A DNA stretch of 64,000 bases from Nesterenkonia cremea (GTDB taxonomy: Bacteria > Actinomycetota > Actinomycetes > Actinomycetales > Micrococcaceae). The position numbers and the translations under genes were made by a program. A model generated the notes under the pieces. The model did not search any database and had not been told where the DNA came from. It saw only the letters and a program-made list of their open reading frames with translations. The stretch spans positions 1 to 64,000 of the forward strand of contig NZ_BMIS01000004.1 in assembly GCF_014642675.1 (NCBI RefSeq), in the 5' to 3' direction. Positions 50,121 to 59,712 of this stretch are shown here, in pieces; position 1 is the stretch's first letter, and each line of letters starts with the position of its first letter.

Positions 50121-52163
50121 ATGGCAGCAAAGAAGACGTCGTCCGCGAAGAAGCCCAAGGGCCTGGTGCCAGTTGCGAGAAAGGCTGTCCGGCTGGCTGA
50201 GCGCCGTACGGTCGCCGCCGCAGTCAACGCGGTCAGCCGTGTTCCCGCCCTCGGAGATCTTCCCAGCGGCGAGGCCTTCCTAGCCAAGCAGGCATCAGCC
50301 GGCAGCAGGCGCTTCATGCCGCAGGCCGAGGTCAGGATGAAACAGACCAAGCGCCCCTCGACAGGACGTCTTCCGCTGTTGATCATGCAGCACGCTGCAT
50401 CCGGTGAGGTGGCCCTGGCCGATGCCGCGGACCACCAGGGTTCTGCTCACCCCAACTTCTTGGAGCGAGTCGCCACCCGCATCGCTGACGAGGGAGATCT
50501 CCAGACCGCGGTGCGCCTGCGGCGTCGGGCCCTGGAGCTGGACCCGGAGAACCCGGCCCGGCGCCTGGCGTTGGCCAACACGCTGGCTGCCGTAACCGAA
50601 CGGGGCGTGGTCCATGACTGGATCGTCGGCCTGGCCAACGGGCCGGTGGCCGCCAATGGCGAAGAGATCTTGGACCTGCTCAAGCAGGCCTATGAGCTGG
50701 CCCCAGGCAACCCCTACGTGCTGCATGAATATGGCACAGCACTGATCGGGGCCGGGCAGGTGCACGAGGGCGTCCCGCTGCTGGAGATCGCTGTGCTCAA
50801 GCAGCCCGGTGAATCCTGGTTCATGGAACTGGCGGATATCTACCGCCGCCCGGATGTGGCGCAGTTTGAGAAGGCCATGACCTTCTACGAGCGTGTCTTT
50901 GAGAAGGACCCCAAGAACACCAAAGCGCTCTCTGGGATCATCAATGCCGGAACCCGCGGCCCTATGGACTGGGCGCGGATCTGGCGCAGCGTGCGCAAGC
51001 TGGAGACTCGGAAGAAGACGAAGGCGACCCCGTACGAGAACGAGGACGTGCGGGCTCAGCTGGATCAGCTCCTATGGACCCAGGAGAACCCAACTGAGGA
51101 GCAGGTGGAGACTCTGGTTGCTGGGCTCAAGCGCGAGGCCAATATGGACAGCATGCTCCACCCGATGGCGCTGAACCTGGTGATCACTCGTCTGCAGTTC
51201 GCTCGCTTCTTCTCCGCCGGCTTCGCTCTGCGCGAGGCTGCGGCCAAGGAACGAACCCGCACGCTGCGCAAATCGGCCATCACCACGGCTCACCAATTGC
51301 GGAGCCTCATGAAGGCCCACGCCTACCTCGACGACGGCGAGACCGCCGCGTCCCTGGCGGACCCGCGATTCTGGGACTCCCCGGATCAGATGGAACGCCT
51401 TCAGATCGAGAAGCTTCAGGCGGACGCTGAGCTGATGAGCGGCCGCCCTGAGGCTTATATCGAGTACTCCCGCAAGGCCCGCAGGCGCACGCCGCTGACT
51501 GCCGATGACACCATGGAGAAGCTGATCAAGGGCCGGCGCGTCGCCCTGGTCGGCCCCGCAGAGACCGGCGACCGGCTGGGCAACATCATCGACGAATATG
51601 ACGTGGTGGTCCGTCCGCGTTACCAGCCCGACTTCATCGCAGAGAATCGGGACGCCCAGGGCAGTCGCACCGACATCACCTATTATTCGGGGCAGGATCT
51701 GACCAGCCTGTTCGAGACGATCTCCGGGGCCGCAGAGGCCGGGGACATCAAGGTGGTCAATGCCCGTCCCTTCAGTCATGCCGCTCATGCCCACCGGAAC
51801 CTGGAGTGGCTGCGCTTCTACCGGCAGGACTTCTCCCTGTGCTTCCACGGGGGCTCTCTGGGCATCCAGCGGATGGCCTATGATCTGTTGCAGTTCCAGC
51901 CGGAGGAGATCTGTGTGTTCAACTCGGACCTCTACACCGGCAACTCCATGTTCACCACCGGGTGGCGCGAGGGCAACACCTTCGGGCCGTACTCGCACAT
52001 CAACGACATCGTGGTCTCCCATGATGTGAAGTCCGAGTTCAGGTTCATGAAGGCGCTGATGGGCACCGGCATCGTCACCGCACAGGGCCGTGCCGCGGAG
52101 GTGCTCGAGCAGACCCCGGAGGAGTACGTCCGCGCAGTCGAGGACGCCGGCGTCCTCTGCTGA
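50121..52163 (+). CDS. TPR protein with C-terminal GT29-like glycosyltransferase domain (copy 1)
   Basis: The 680-residue cytoplasmic protein starts with a basic Lys/Ala-rich head, then a helical-repeat region of TPR type (about 85-300, for example RRALELDPENPARRLALA). Residues 467-660 resemble the sialyltransferase (GT29)/DUF115 fold: KGRRVALVGPAETGDRLG, IDEYDVVVRPRY, and a later FHGGSLGIQRMAYDLLQF. It has no membrane segment. Next to CMP-sugar synthetase and NeuB-type genes it most likely transfers the CMP-activated ulosonic acid. A paralogue follows at 53795. Family membership is by motif resemblance only. Confidence 0.75.
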   Translation: MAAKKTSSAKKPKGLVPVARKAVRLAERRTVAAAVNAVSRVPALGDLPSGEAFLAKQASAGSRRFMPQAEVRMKQTKRPSTGRLPLLIMQHAASGEVALADAADHQGSAHPNFLERVATRIADEGDLQTAVRLRRRALELDPENPARRLALANTLAAVTERGVVHDWIVGLANGPVAANGEEILDLLKQAYELAPGNPYVLHEYGTALIGAGQVHEGVPLLEIAVLKQPGESWFMELADIYRRPDVAQFEKAMTFYERVFEKDPKNTKALSGIINAGTRGPMDWARIWRSVRKLETRKKTKATPYENEDVRAQLDQLLWTQENPTEEQVETLVAGLKREANMDSMLHPMALNLVITRLQFARFFSAGFALREAAAKERTRTLRKSAITTAHQLRSLMKAHAYLDDGETAASLADPRFWDSPDQMERLQIEKLQADAELMSGRPEAYIEYSRKARRRTPLTADDTMEKLIKGRRVALVGPAETGDRLGNIIDEYDVVVRPRYQPDFIAENRDAQGSRTDITYYSGQDLTSLFETISGAAEAGDIKVVNARPFSHAAHAHRNLEWLRFYRQDFSLCFHGGSLGIQRMAYDLLQFQPEEICVFNSDLYTGNSMFTTGWREGNTFGPYSHINDIVVSHDVKSEFRFMKALMGTGIVTAQGRAAEVLEQTPEEYVRAVEDAGVLC

Positions 52164-52215
52164 CGGGCTGACCGCCTCACCACCCATCTATCGACGAGAG
52201 AAGAGACCGTTCTCA

Positions 52216-53733
52216 ATGGCATTCAGAGGTCATCGGGTCATCGCAATGGTGCCCAGCCGGCTCGGATCGACGCGCTTGGAGCGCAAGGCACTGGCAGATA
52301 TCTGTGGTCTGCCCATGGTGATCCACGTACTGCAGAGAGTGCAGATGTCTCCGATCGTCGACGAGGTCTTTGTGGCCACCGACTCAGAAGAGATCAAGGA
52401 GGCGGTTGAGCGCCACGGCGGCCGCGCCATCATGACTGGCACACACCACACCACGGGGATCGAGCGGATCGCCGAGGCCTCGGCAGACATGGACTATGAC
52501 GTCATCTGCCTGATTAACGGAGACGAGCCGGCGCTGAACCCGGACCATATCCAAGCCAGCGTCGACGCGTTGTTGGATTCGGAGGCGCCGACGTCATTGC
52601 TGGCATCGAAGTCTTCTACCGCGAAGTCACCGTCCGACTTCAAAGTGGTCATCAACCGCGCGGGGGAGGCCATGTACTTCTCCCGGGAGGACATCCCGTC
52701 ACCGTCGCGTTCTGGCGTGACGAACTTCCTGAAGGCCTACCACCTGATCTCCTTCCGAAAAGGTGCCCTGGATACCTACACCTCCCTGGGGAAGACCCCG
52801 CTGGAAACGATCGAGGGCCATGACCACCTGCGCTTCCTGGAGAACGGTCACAAGGTGCAGGTCGGTGTGGTCGAGCATGATTCCTTCTCCGTGGATACAC
52901 CGGAGAACTTGGCTGAAATGGTCGAACAGATGAAGGAGGACCCGCGGTTCAGCGCGTATAGACATTTGGCTTCTGCAGACACGTCAGAGTCAGTGTCATC
53001 GGCGAGGGCCGCTTGGAACAGCTCCCCTGTGGTTGCAGTGGTGCCGTGCCGGGCCGGAAGCGAACGCGTCAAGGATAAGAACACTCGGCCTTTCGCAGGC
53101 TTTGAGGGCGGCTTGTTGGAGCTCAAACTCAAGCAGCTGGCAAACGTCGCAGAGATCGACAAGATCGTGGTCTCCACCAATGATCCGTCGGTCGTGGAGA
53201 TTACACAGGAGTTCAGACGGACCTCTGACAAGCCCATCGTGATCAACGAACGTCCTGATGAGCTGGCCTCCTCCAGTACCCCGATGAGCAGGTTCATCCA
53301 GTATGCGGCAGAGCTCGAGGATGACGGGACCATGCTGATGACTCATGTGACCCACCCCTTGGTGACATCTGAGACCTTTTCTGAGCTGATCGCGGCTTGG
53401 CGCGAGGCTGAGTCAGCTGGTCATGACAGCTTGATCACCGCTACGCGACTGCACGCCTTCCTGTGGGATGAGAAGGCTCAAGCCTTCAACTATGACGATT
53501 CCGAGGAGAGATGGCCTCGCAGCCAGGACATCGATCCGCTGTTCGAGATCAACCACGCGGCCTACCTGATGCCTTTCGTGAGGATGCGTGAGGTCGGAGA
53601 TCGTGTGGGGGCCAACCCACGGATCTACGAGATGGAGCAAGACGTGGCTATGGACATCGACTGGGAGCACCAGTTCGATCTTCTCGAAGACATCGTCACC
53701 GCGAAGCTGAGCCGAGGGATAACACTGACCTGA
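52216..53733 (+). CDS. Tandem CMP-sugar synthetase: KdsB-like plus NeuA-like domains
   Basis: The 505-residue protein contains two complete cytidylyltransferase-type domains. Residues 5-245 match CMP-Kdo synthetase (KdsB): AMVPSRLGSTRLERKAL, VFVATDSEEI, HTTGIERIAEA, INGDEP. Residues 270-500 match N-acylneuraminate cytidylyltransferase (NeuA): VVPCRAGSERVKDKN, STNDPSVVEI. Each would activate an ulosonic acid with CTP. The start ATG 52216 fits the AGAGAAGAGA site upstream; the frame runs open into the preceding gene. It sits between the two TPR-GT29 paralogues. Whether both halves are active, or one is regulatory, cannot be told. Confidence 0.9.
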   Translation: MAFRGHRVIAMVPSRLGSTRLERKALADICGLPMVIHVLQRVQMSPIVDEVFVATDSEEIKEAVERHGGRAIMTGTHHTTGIERIAEASADMDYDVICLINGDEPALNPDHIQASVDALLDSEAPTSLLASKSSTAKSPSDFKVVINRAGEAMYFSREDIPSPSRSGVTNFLKAYHLISFRKGALDTYTSLGKTPLETIEGHDHLRFLENGHKVQVGVVEHDSFSVDTPENLAEMVEQMKEDPRFSAYRHLASADTSESVSSARAAWNSSPVVAVVPCRAGSERVKDKNTRPFAGFEGGLLELKLKQLANVAEIDKIVVSTNDPSVVEITQEFRRTSDKPIVINERPDELASSSTPMSRFIQYAAELEDDGTMLMTHVTHPLVTSETFSELIAAWREAESAGHDSLITATRLHAFLWDEKAQAFNYDDSEERWPRSQDIDPLFEINHAAYLMPFVRMREVGDRVGANPRIYEMEQDVAMDIDWEHQFDLLEDIVTAKLSRGITLT

Positions 53734-53794
53734 CCGGCTGTTAGATTACATTGAGTGATGGCGCCCACGATTGCGTAGCGGCGTTCTGTGAATT

Positions 53795-55816
53795 GTGTCT
53801 GCTCTGCCGCAGAAGCATCGAAAGGGTGTATGGCGCGTGATTGAAAGTTCCATCGACAGGCTGACGAGGCTGGCTGGGCCCTCGGCCATCAAGGCCCTGT
53901 CTAGGTCCGACGCTGGACGCAGTGAGTTGATGCGCAGGGCGGCGTTGGGAAGCCAGGACTTCGTGTCCCGGACCGAGACCCTGGTCACGGGGCGAAAGCG
54001 CCGTGGGCAGACTAGGGCGGAGAAGTACGCCAAGACGATTCTGGAGAACGTGCCGGGCAGGGAGATCCGGTTTGCTCTCGCCGCAGCTGAGGAAGGGCTG
54101 GCCACCGCGGGGCTGTTGGAGCGGGTCGCCTCTCGTACGATGAAGGTCGCCCAGCCAAGCGACATCATCGACCTGCGTCGAAAAGCTGTGGACCTGGATC
54201 CTCGGCGGGCGCACCGATATGTGGCGCTGGCCGCAGCACTCGGAAATGAGACGCAGACTCGGATCGTTCATGGGCCAGCAGTGGGCCTGCATCGGGGTCA
54301 GGAGACTCCGCATACGGACGAGATCATCGAGCTTCTGAAGAGTGCCCAGCGGCTTGCGCCGGCCAATGCTGTGATCGCTTTCGAACTGGGCCAGCGGCTT
54401 TTGGAACGAGGAGACGCGGAATCGGGGCTCGCCCAGCTGGAGAAGGCGGCGCTCAAACGCCCTGATGAACAGCGGCTCATGGCACTTGCCCAGGCCTATC
54501 GCAGACCTGACATCGCACAGTTTTCACAGGCGCTGGAAAGCTACGAGCAGGCCTATACCCTGAACCCTAAGAACCAGAGAGCTTTGGGGGGAGTGGTGCA
54601 CGCCGGCGCACGGGGGCCGATGGACTGGCCGCGAATTTGGCGCACCGTCCAACGGATCGAATCTAAGCGGCAACACTCACCCCTTCGGAGGAAGAGCGTC
54701 GCTGAGGGCATGGACTCTCTCTTCTCTTCCAGGCAGGAAGTTGACGCTGAGGCGGTCACCGACCTTCTGGCCGAGCTGGACGAGTGCCAGGCTCAGGGGA
54801 AGGAGCTGCATCCTCATACAGCGGGACTGCTGACTCTGCGGGTCCAGTTCCTCGGTCATTTTGCTGAAGGCTTCCGTTTGAGAGCCCGTAGCGCCGAACG
54901 GAAAGCTCAGCGCCTGCGACGAAGCGGAGTCCGGGATCTCGGCGGATTGCGGCAGATGATGCAGGCGTTGGTCTATCTGGACAATGCGGAGACGGCGTCT
55001 CGTCTGTCGCAGGACATCGATTATTGGGCGCAGAACACCGGAGAGCAGCGTATGGCTGTGGCCAAGCTGCACGCGGACGCCGAGCTGATGTTGGGCAACC
55101 CAGAGCCATACTTCAATTACTCGGTGGACGCTCGTAAGGGCTTCTATCTTCCCGCTGAGCGCAAAATGGTCAACCTGATCAAGAAGAAGCGGGTGGCCAT
55201 CGTCGGCCCTGCTGCCACCGGTGAGTCGCTCGGTTCTGAGATCGACCGGTACGACGTGGTGGTTCGGCCGAACTTCAACCCAGAATTTGTGGCGTCGCAC
55301 CCTGAGTCGATGGGCAGCCGGACTGACATCGCGTACTACTCCGGTCAGGACATGACCACACTCATCGACGACGCCGGAAGTCTCATCGAGAACTCTGATG
55401 TACAGCTGATCAATACTCGATCGTTCAGCTATCACACGCACCACCACCGCAACTTGCCGTGGTTGCGGTTCGCACGGCATGACTGGTCCTTGTCGTATCA
55501 CGGATCTCCCTTGGGGATTCAGCGCATGATCTATGATCTGCTGCAGTTCCGTCCCGAGGAGATCGCCATCTTCAACTCGGACTTCTATACGGGGTCGGGA
55601 GAGTTCGCCGAAGGGTACCGGAAGAAGCGCAGCTTCGCGCCTGGGTCATTCATGAACGATCTGGTGGTTGTTCACGACCTTCTCACTGACTTCCGGTTTA
55701 CTCAGGCGATGTTGAAGACAGGACGGGTGACTGCCAAAGGGCGGGCGGCTCAAGTGCTCGAGATGACTCCTCACGAGTATCTTCGCCAGGTAGAAGCAGC
55801 GGGCGTGTTGGCGTAG
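53795..55816 (+). CDS. TPR protein with C-terminal GT29-like glycosyltransferase domain (copy 2)
   Basis: The 673-residue protein parallels the gene at 50121 along its length: helical repeats with RRKAVDLDPRRAHRYVALA and the C-terminal KKKRVAIVGPAATGESLG, IDRYDVVVRPNF, YHGSPLGIQRMIYDLLQF, FNSDFYTGSGEF. It clearly arose by duplication, but its coding sequence is less GC-rich than copy 1. Start GTG 53795 is uncertain, as no good ribosome binding site is seen; a TTAGATTACATT promoter-like segment lies just upstream (near 53740-53752). Two transferases with the same architecture suggest two acceptors or two linkages in the polymer. Confidence 0.75.
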   Translation: MSALPQKHRKGVWRVIESSIDRLTRLAGPSAIKALSRSDAGRSELMRRAALGSQDFVSRTETLVTGRKRRGQTRAEKYAKTILENVPGREIRFALAAAEEGLATAGLLERVASRTMKVAQPSDIIDLRRKAVDLDPRRAHRYVALAAALGNETQTRIVHGPAVGLHRGQETPHTDEIIELLKSAQRLAPANAVIAFELGQRLLERGDAESGLAQLEKAALKRPDEQRLMALAQAYRRPDIAQFSQALESYEQAYTLNPKNQRALGGVVHAGARGPMDWPRIWRTVQRIESKRQHSPLRRKSVAEGMDSLFSSRQEVDAEAVTDLLAELDECQAQGKELHPHTAGLLTLRVQFLGHFAEGFRLRARSAERKAQRLRRSGVRDLGGLRQMMQALVYLDNAETASRLSQDIDYWAQNTGEQRMAVAKLHADAELMLGNPEPYFNYSVDARKGFYLPAERKMVNLIKKKRVAIVGPAATGESLGSEIDRYDVVVRPNFNPEFVASHPESMGSRTDIAYYSGQDMTTLIDDAGSLIENSDVQLINTRSFSYHTHHHRNLPWLRFARHDWSLSYHGSPLGIQRMIYDLLQFRPEEIAIFNSDFYTGSGEFAEGYRKKRSFAPGSFMNDLVVVHDLLTDFRFTQAMLKTGRVTAKGRAAQVLEMTPHEYLRQVEAAGVLA

Positions 55817-55858
55817 AGGCGAGGCCTTCGACGCTGGAGACTCTCAGATAGGAATGTA

Positions 55859-57343
55859 ATGAAGATCGATGAGTGGCTCGCTCGCAGCGCTGAGCGGCAG
55901 ACCGGTTGGGTCTATGAAGGCGACACCGATGTTGAGTTCACCGGCTTTCAGCTCCCGGGGGTGAAGAAGGGCGACGGAAGCACATTCTTCGATCGCTCAC
56001 GCTTCTATCTCCTGTTGGACAAGAGCTGGGGGAACTACCACCTGCGCCAGTCTGCTCAGTTCAAGAAGACAATCGATGAGGTCTTTGACCTGGCTGCGCA
56101 GCTGGGAATCAACAACTTCCTGGCCCCTATGGAACTGCGTGGCAGTGCTGCCTTGCAGGACAAGAACGTGATCTTCGCAGAGAACAGTCGCGCGTTCGTC
56201 GCAGAATCAGGGCTGACTGCACGTCGTGAGGCGCATGCTGCAGGCAGGCCTCTCATCGGCGTTACTGGAGCAGCCGGCAAGTCGACGCTGACTGCAATGA
56301 TTTCGCAGGCGATTCGGTCAGCGCAGCCGGGAAGCTCGGTGCTTCATCCACCACCGAATTTCAATATCTTCGACCGTCTGGTTGCTGAAATGGCTCAGAT
56401 GTGGGAGGCCGATTTTGGTGTCCTTGAGATGTCCAATGTCGTCTGTGAACAGGCATCGAAGCGCAAGAGACCCTTGTCGCCAGACGTAGCGGTTGTCACG
56501 AACATCTCTCATGCTCACGTTGAGAAATACGGCACGGTCGAAGAGGTGGCGAAGGTTAAGTCGCTGATCTTCGAGAGCCCATATGAGGGAGCCCGTGCGG
56601 TGATAAATCCCGATACCCAGCATGCGGACATCCTCATCGGCAAAGCTGAGCGCGAGGGATGGGACATCTGCCTCTACGGCGCCGCAGAAGAGGCGCATTT
56701 CAGACTGCTTGACTACGCCGAGAACACGAACAAGATTACAGCCGCCACTCCCTGGGGGGAGATGGAATACTCCTTGGGAGCAGCAGGAAGGCACATGGCT
56801 CTCAACAGTTTGGCGACTCTGGCCGTGCTTGACTCCATCGGGTTGGCGCGCTCGTCAGATTCGCTGACGGGTATCGAGGCGTTCGAGGCCCTGCCAGGGC
56901 GCGGGAAAGAAACGGAATTTCGCGTCGATGAGGGCCCGATTTGGGCAATCGACGAAGCATACAACGCGAACCCAGAGTCGATGGGGCACTTTATTCGCAC
57001 CGTCGGGGCGAAGCAGCTCGGAGGACAACGCCGCCGCAGGATCCTGGTGCTGGGGGACATGCTGGAGCTGGGAGACGATTCAAAACGGCTCCATCGCGAG
57101 TTGCAGGTCCCGTTGGCCGCGGCCTCTTTCGATCATATCTATCTCCACGGGGAGCTCATGACCGAACTGGCGTCCGAAGTGGAAGGCCCAGGGGTCACAC
57201 ACGTTGCAGAGCTAGCGGAGCTTGAGTCCGTGCTGCGTGACGAGGTGCGGGCCGGTGACGTCGTCGGTTTCAAGGGGTCCCAGAGTACAGGCCTCCACCG
57301 CGTACTCTCGAGCCTCAGCGAGACTTGGAAGGGAACGGCATGA
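55859..57343 (+). CDS. MurF-like Mur ligase family protein
   Basis: Mur ligases join an amino acid or peptide to a carboxyl group with ATP. The 494-residue chain has a divergent N-terminal domain (1-125), a P-loop GVTGAAGKSTLT (134-145), VLEMSNVVCEQASKRKR and VVTNISHAHVEKYG in the central domain, and a C-terminal domain starting near AIDEAYNANPESM. This matches the MurF layout (D-Ala-D-Ala adding) but replaces the usual Gly-Lys-Thr with Gly-Lys-Ser. Housekeeping murF belongs in the dcw cluster, so this is a paralogue in a glycan locus. The RBS AGGA is six bases upstream. It overlaps the Ddl-like gene (ATGA). Confidence 0.85.
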   Translation: MKIDEWLARSAERQTGWVYEGDTDVEFTGFQLPGVKKGDGSTFFDRSRFYLLLDKSWGNYHLRQSAQFKKTIDEVFDLAAQLGINNFLAPMELRGSAALQDKNVIFAENSRAFVAESGLTARREAHAAGRPLIGVTGAAGKSTLTAMISQAIRSAQPGSSVLHPPPNFNIFDRLVAEMAQMWEADFGVLEMSNVVCEQASKRKRPLSPDVAVVTNISHAHVEKYGTVEEVAKVKSLIFESPYEGARAVINPDTQHADILIGKAEREGWDICLYGAAEEAHFRLLDYAENTNKITAATPWGEMEYSLGAAGRHMALNSLATLAVLDSIGLARSSDSLTGIEAFEALPGRGKETEFRVDEGPIWAIDEAYNANPESMGHFIRTVGAKQLGGQRRRRILVLGDMLELGDDSKRLHRELQVPLAAASFDHIYLHGELMTELASEVEGPGVTHVAELAELESVLRDEVRAGDVVGFKGSQSTGLHRVLSSLSETWKGTA

Positions 57344-58467
57344 CGACGACTGCGACAAAGCCTCGTGTGCTGGTGCTCTTCGGCGGGCAGTCCCCGGAGC
57401 ATGCTGTCAGCTGCGTGACCGCGGCGGGCGTACTCCAAGCATTGGACGCTGAGAAGTACGAGGCAGTGCCGGTGGGAATCACGCGGGACGGCCAATGGAC
57501 GGATCCAGTGATTGACCCGCGCACCTATACGTTCGCGGATGACACGTTTCCCGAAGTCCTTCCGAGGGATGAAAGTCTGCAGCTGGTCCGGCAGGACGGA
57601 GTAGGCGTCCTGATGGCGCTGGACTCTCATGGAAGTGGACACAACCTGGGCGCTGTTGACGTCGTCCTTCCGCTTCTTCATGGGCCGTTCGGAGAGGACG
57701 GGACGCTTCAGGGCATGCTCGAACTGCACGGCCTTCCGTATGTGGGGGCCGGTGTATTGGCGTCAGCTGCGGGCATGGATAAGCAGTTCATGAAGATCGC
57801 GTTCGAAGCTGCTGGGCTGCGCGTAGGACCTTATAGAACGATCATGGCGAGGCAATGGGAGAAGGACCCTGCGGCCTGTCGAAGAGAGATCCAGAGTCTT
57901 ACGGTTCCGCTCTTTGTCAAACCCGCACGTGGAGGGTCATCTGTAGGCATCACCCGCGTAGATGACTGGTCACAGTTCGATGAGGCCGTGCGGACCGCAC
58001 GGGAGTATGACCCGAAAGTCATTGTCGAGGAGGGAATCGACGGTCGCGAGATCGAATGCGCGGTCATCGGTGGGCTTGGCGGAGAGCGGGCGCGCGCCTC
58101 ATACTGCGGCGAAATCGTCGTTAGCGGCGCGAGCAGTGCGCATCAATTCTACGATTTCGCCGCCAAGTACACCGACGGTGCTGCTGCCGAACTCTCGTGT
58201 CCGGCGGATCTTCCGGAACACGCCGCTGCCGCGATCAGGGAACAGGCGGTTCTCGGGTTCGAAGCTCTCGGAGTTGAAGGGCTGTGTCGTTCTGATTTCT
58301 TCTACTGTGAATCCGGTGAGATCTTCATCAACGAAGCGAACACCATGCCTGGCTTCACTCCGGTCAGTATGTACCCGCAGATGTGGAATGCCACCGGATT
58401 GCCGTATAGCGCGCTTATCGATGAATTGCTTCAGTTGGCCTTGGAACGGCCGACGGGACTGAGGTGA
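57340..58467 (+). CDS. D-alanine:D-alanine ligase-like ATP-grasp protein
   Basis: The 375-residue protein has Ddl signatures: LFGGQSPEHAVS at the N-terminus, PLLHGPFGEDGTLQGMLE, the ATP-binding KPARGGSSVGI, EEGIDGREIE, and FINEANTMPGFTPVSMYP at the end with the metal-binding Asn and Glu. All appear intact. ATG 57340 overlaps the MurF-like stop. With MurF-like and PBP4-like partners it should supply a D-Ala-D-Ala (or other dipeptide) to the neighbouring ligase. A normal ddl is expected elsewhere in the genome. Confidence 0.9.
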   Translation: MTTTATKPRVLVLFGGQSPEHAVSCVTAAGVLQALDAEKYEAVPVGITRDGQWTDPVIDPRTYTFADDTFPEVLPRDESLQLVRQDGVGVLMALDSHGSGHNLGAVDVVLPLLHGPFGEDGTLQGMLELHGLPYVGAGVLASAAGMDKQFMKIAFEAAGLRVGPYRTIMARQWEKDPAACRREIQSLTVPLFVKPARGGSSVGITRVDDWSQFDEAVRTAREYDPKVIVEEGIDGREIECAVIGGLGGERARASYCGEIVVSGASSAHQFYDFAAKYTDGAAAELSCPADLPEHAAAAIREQAVLGFEALGVEGLCRSDFFYCESGEIFINEANTMPGFTPVSMYPQMWNATGLPYSALIDELLQLALERPTGLR

Positions 58468-58470
58468 AGA

Positions 58471-59652
58471 ATGAGTATGGTTGCTCTGAAGCAACTGCAG
58501 CGTGAGCTGCGGGCTGAGGCTGTGGATCCCTACATGGGGGAGGTCGGTGTCTCGGTATGGGACGTCTCAGAAGGGAGAGAGATCTTCTCGCATGAGGCGG
58601 ACAAGTCACGGATGATGGCCTCGACTTCTAAGATCTTCACCATCGGCGCGGCGCTCGCCCACTTGGGGCCTGACTATCAGGCAGAGACGAGGCTTTGGTC
58701 TGACGGGGAGATCGATGATGAGGGAACTCTGCGCGGAGATCTGTATCTCGAAGGCGGGGGAGATCCGAGCCTGGGAAGCGCCAAGCACAGCGAGGTATTT
58801 CACTATGGCGTCGCCTCTACAGGCAACGACGTCGTTGATGCTGTACAGCGGGCGGGCGTCAAAGAAATCAGTGGGGCGGTGATCGGCGATGGGAGTCGGT
58901 TCGACGCTGATGCGCGACCAACGGGTCGCCTAGGCGGGCTGACGTACGGGCGGGGCAAGGGCGATGACGTCGCGCAGCATGCCGCCGAATCCATCACTTC
59001 AGTCTTACGCGAGGCAGGAATCGCCACGGCTGGGGAAGTCACATCGGGAATGGTCCCGCAGCACGCCGATCTTCTCGGAACGGTGCGTTCGCCTAAGCTG
59101 GGCGAGCTCATCCGACCGGCTGGGAAGAGGTCTGACAACTTCATTTCGGAGATGCTGGCCCGTCAATTGGCTGTTGAGGTGCGGGGAGAGAGGCCTGGTA
59201 CGACGCGTACAGGGGCCGAAGTGGTGGCGCAGTATGCTCGCGATCGTGGCAGCGACATTCACCAGGTCGACGGCTCAGGTTTGGCCTTCCGTAACCAAGT
59301 CGCTCCCGTTTCAGCGGTTAACTTCTTGAGGGAGATGGTGAGCCAGCCCTTCGCGGCCGAATTCACGGATTCACTGGCGCTGATGGGTGTCGACGGAACC
59401 TTAGATGATCGGGGTCGGAACACGTCAGTGCACGGTGCGGTGAAGGCTAAGACAGGCACCCACCTGGTTCGGGGCAACACTGCCAAGGTGCGTGAGTTCC
59501 GGTGCAGCGCGCTGACGGGGATCTGCCCAGGGCCGCAGGGGCGTACCCTGCTGTTTTCGATCATGCAGGAGAATCCGAAGTCGCGGTACACGGCCCTTGC
59601 TGCGCAGGAACGCATGGTGCGGTCGATGATGGACTACGCCCAGAGCAGCTGA
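58471..59652 (+). CDS. PBP4-type D-Ala-D-Ala carboxypeptidase (S13) without signal peptide
   Basis: The 393-residue protein contains the three penicillin-binding motifs of class C PBPs: SxxK at Ser51-Lys54 (ASTSKIFTIG), SDN at 221-223, and KTG at 327-329, with the S13 order and spacing. PBP4/DacB enzymes normally act outside the cell and have a signal peptide, but this one starts MSMVALKQLQRELRAEA with no hydrophobic segment. It may act on a cytoplasmic precursor, trimming the terminal D-Ala added by the two preceding ligases, or act as an acyltransferase. Three bases separate it from the Ddl-like gene. Confidence 0.85.
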   Translation: MSMVALKQLQRELRAEAVDPYMGEVGVSVWDVSEGREIFSHEADKSRMMASTSKIFTIGAALAHLGPDYQAETRLWSDGEIDDEGTLRGDLYLEGGGDPSLGSAKHSEVFHYGVASTGNDVVDAVQRAGVKEISGAVIGDGSRFDADARPTGRLGGLTYGRGKGDDVAQHAAESITSVLREAGIATAGEVTSGMVPQHADLLGTVRSPKLGELIRPAGKRSDNFISEMLARQLAVEVRGERPGTTRTGAEVVAQYARDRGSDIHQVDGSGLAFRNQVAPVSAVNFLREMVSQPFAAEFTDSLALMGVDGTLDDRGRNTSVHGAVKAKTGTHLVRGNTAKVREFRCSALTGICPGPQGRTLLFSIMQENPKSRYTALAAQERMVRSMMDYAQSS

Positions 59653-59712
59653 TGGAAGCGAGCGGCGCGTTCCAAGGGTTCGCCCGTCTACTGGTAGGGA
59701 GCTGAATTTGGC

